A stretch of DNA of 64,000 bases from Lysobacter arvi (GTDB taxonomy: Bacteria > Pseudomonadota > Gammaproteobacteria > Xanthomonadales > Xanthomonadaceae): NCBI GenBank assembly GCA_031216755.1, contig JARUHG010000006.1:62001-126000 (forward strand), read 5' to 3'. Under the pieces are notes generated by a model. The model searched no databases, was not told where the DNA came from, and saw only the letters and a program-made list of their open reading frames with translations. Below, one piece after another: positions 62,614 through 64,000 of the stretch. The translations under genes were made by a program, and so were the position numbers. Within the stretch, counting starts at the first letter, position 1, and every line of letters begins with the position of its first letter.

Positions 62614-64000
62614 ATGCGGATCAGCATCATCGGCGCGGGCTTCAGCGGCTGCGCACTGGCGACGGAACTCGCACGCGCGGCCTCCTCCGACGTGGACATC
62701 CAGCTCGTCGGCGTGCCGGACAGCTACGGGCGCGGCGTGGCGTACGGCGAGGCGAGACCGGAGCACCTGCTCAACGTTCGCGCGCGCGATCTCGGCGCCA
62801 CCGCCGATCATCCCGGCGAATTCGCCGACTGGCTCAACCTCACCGAGCGCGCGCGCACGACGTTCCTGCCGCGCCTGGTGTACGGCGAATACCTGCATTC
62901 GAGATTGCAGGCCGCCGCGCAGCTGTCGCTCGCCGGCTTCAATCGCATCGCGCAGGAAGCCATCGCGATCGACCGCGAAGGCCCGGCGTTCCGCGTGCAC
63001 CTGGCGGACGGTTCGGACTTCGTCAGCGATCGCGTGGTGCTCACCGTGGGGGCATTGCCGCCGCAGCCGCTCGCCGGCATCGGTCCGCGGCTGGCCGTGC
63101 ATCCCAGCTACATCGCCTGGCCGTGGCAGAACGGCCTGGACGGCATCGGGGCGATCGACCACATCGCGCCGAACCAGCGCGTGCTGATCATCGGCACGGG
63201 GCTGACGATGGCGGACGTGGTGGCGACGCTGCATCGTCGTGGGCATCGCGGGCCGATCACCGCACTCTCGCGTCATGGGCTGCTGCCGCAATCGCACACC
63301 GACGAACCGGCCGCCCCGATCGCCTTGCCGCCGACGGTGCTGAATGCGATCAACACCCACGATCTGCGCGAACTCGTGCGCTCGTTGCGCGCACTGACGC
63401 CGATAGTGCCCGACTGGCGTGCGCTGATCGACGCGCTGCGCCCGTACCTGCAGGGCTTCTGGCGCGGCCTGCCGGCCGAGCGGCGTTCGCAGTTCCTGCG
63501 CCACCTGCGATCGCACTGGGAAGTGTTGCGGCATCGGCTCGCGCCGACGCTGTCGCGGGAACTGGAAGAACTTCGCGTGCGCGGTCGGCTTCGCGTGCGT
63601 GCCGGGCGTCTGCTGCGCGCGCGCCGTACGGGCGAAGCGGTGGAAGTGCTGATCCGCGAGCGCGGTTTCTCGCATGCCAGTCGCGAGGAATTCGACGTGG
63701 TGGTGCGCGCGACCGGGTTCGATACCGACGTGGATCGCACGAGCCATCCGTTGATCGCGCAGTTGCGCGATTCGGGCCTGATCACCGCCGATCCGCTGGG
63801 GCTCGGCATCGAGGCGTCGGCGAGGTTCGAAGCGCTCGACGGCAGCGGCGCTCCGGTGCGCGGGCTTTATGCGCTGGGCCCGCTGCTGCGGGCCCAGCTG
63901 TGGGAGATCACCGCCGTGCCGGAACTTCGCGTCGCGGCGCGCGCACTGGCCAAGCAGTTGCTCAGCGCGCAGGAGCGTCAGGCCAGCGTCGGCATCCGGC
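62614..64000 (+). CDS. FAD/NAD(P)-binding protein, C-terminus cut by the window edge
   Basis: At least 462 residues, with no stop before the window ends. The Rossmann motif IGAGFSGCALATELARA is at 6-22, and a second dinucleotide region RVLIIGTGLTMADVVATL near 190. RLVYGEYLHSRLQ and DVVVRATGFDTDVDRTSHPL match the FAD-NAD(P)-binding family often annotated as a HI0933-like or hydroxyacylglutathione-type flavoprotein; the substrate is unknown. GGAGGAAGC just before the ATG is a strong ribosome-binding site. GlcNAc or siderophore-type N-hydroxylases share the fold, but their signature ATGY is not found; here it is ATGF. Confidence 0.75.
   Translation, partial: MRISIIGAGFSGCALATELARAASSDVDIQLVGVPDSYGRGVAYGEARPEHLLNVRARDLGATADHPGEFADWLNLTERARTTFLPRLVYGEYLHSRLQAAAQLSLAGFNRIAQEAIAIDREGPAFRVHLADGSDFVSDRVVLTVGALPPQPLAGIGPRLAVHPSYIAWPWQNGLDGIGAIDHIAPNQRVLIIGTGLTMADVVATLHRRGHRGPITALSRHGLLPQSHTDEPAAPIALPPTVLNAINTHDLRELVRSLRALTPIVPDWRALIDALRPYLQGFWRGLPAERRSQFLRHLRSHWEVLRHRLAPTLSRELEELRVRGRLRVRAGRLLRARRTGEAVEVLIRERGFSHASREEFDVVVRATGFDTDVDRTSHPLIAQLRDSGLITADPLGLGIEASARFEALDGSGAPVRGLYALGPLLRAQLWEITAVPELRVAARALAKQLLSAQERQASVGIR

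Overview
The window is bacterial chromosome of very high G+C content. It carries the replication-origin neighbourhood of a gammaproteobacterium of the family Xanthomonadaceae, most likely Lysobacter or a close relative. This rests on three things: the order rpmH-rnpA-yidC to the left of dnaA and dnaN-recF-gyrB to the right; the block M48 protease, TPR protein, tonB, exbB, exbD, exbD, pdxJ and cardiolipin synthase after gyrB, which as I recall is the Xanthomonas layout; and a family of short palindromes between genes. No tRNA, rRNA, CRISPR array, prophage or insertion sequence was found. This is core and near-core chromosome, and its novelty lies in details.

Layout. (1) 1-9.4 kb: a truncated Tat-exported cholesterol-oxidase-like enzyme, an EamA exporter coupled to an aldo/keto reductase, a receiver-kinase hybrid, a PKHD-type dioxygenase, and an AraC regulator followed by a 45-residue cysteine-rich protein, an alpha/beta hydrolase and a saccharopine-dehydrogenase-like protein. 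A sulfotransferase-like protein follows. (2) 9.4-25.1 kb: hrpB and tatD (divergent), a lone winged-helix protein, a tightly overlapping ABC exporter-panE operon, a ferredoxin-NADP reductase, a lipoprotein peptidase with a NatAB-type ABC exporter, a TonB-domain lipoprotein, a UbiM-like hydroxylase and mnmE. (3) 25.3-34.6 kb: yidC-rnpA-rpmH leftward; dnaA, an AT-rich dnaA-dnaN gap that is the probable oriC, dnaN, recF and gyrB rightward. Three parS-type palindromes lie between the end of dnaN and the end of recF, two of them inside the recF reading frame. (4) 34.7-43.3 kb: lipoprotein M48 protease, TPR protein, tonB-exbB-exbD-exbD, a terminator, a third exbD, then pdxJ, two small envelope proteins and a cardiolipin synthase on the other strand. 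(5) 43.4-64 kb: a PA0069-type radical SAM protein, an SLC13-type permease, a PAS kinase with an Rcp1-like receiver, a 2OG-Fe(II) oxygenase, a VpsR-like AAA+ regulator, fbp, a metallo-hydrolase/GNAT pair, a PmrA/QseB-like two-component pair with its operator, a NIPSNAP/YafY pair with a perfect inverted repeat, an acetyl-CoA hydrolase/transferase, crcB, a NarL-type two-component pair, a membrane protein and a truncated FAD/NAD(P)-binding protein.

How the parts work together. The centre of the window is the replication-initiation and segregation hub: DnaA, the probable oriC, the sliding clamp, RecF, gyrase and parS. The membrane-insertion and ribosome/RNase P genes point away from it. To the right, the TonB-ExbB-ExbD system energises outer-membrane receptors. 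Four local regulator-target sets are readable from overlaps and sites: the AraC cluster, the PmrA-box two-component operon, the YafY/NIPSNAP pair and the NarL pair. The strongest second-look observations are the parS sites inside recF, the oriC architecture, the small cysteine-rich coupled protein, the VpsR-like regulator with an intact GAFTGA loop, and the two candidate operators.
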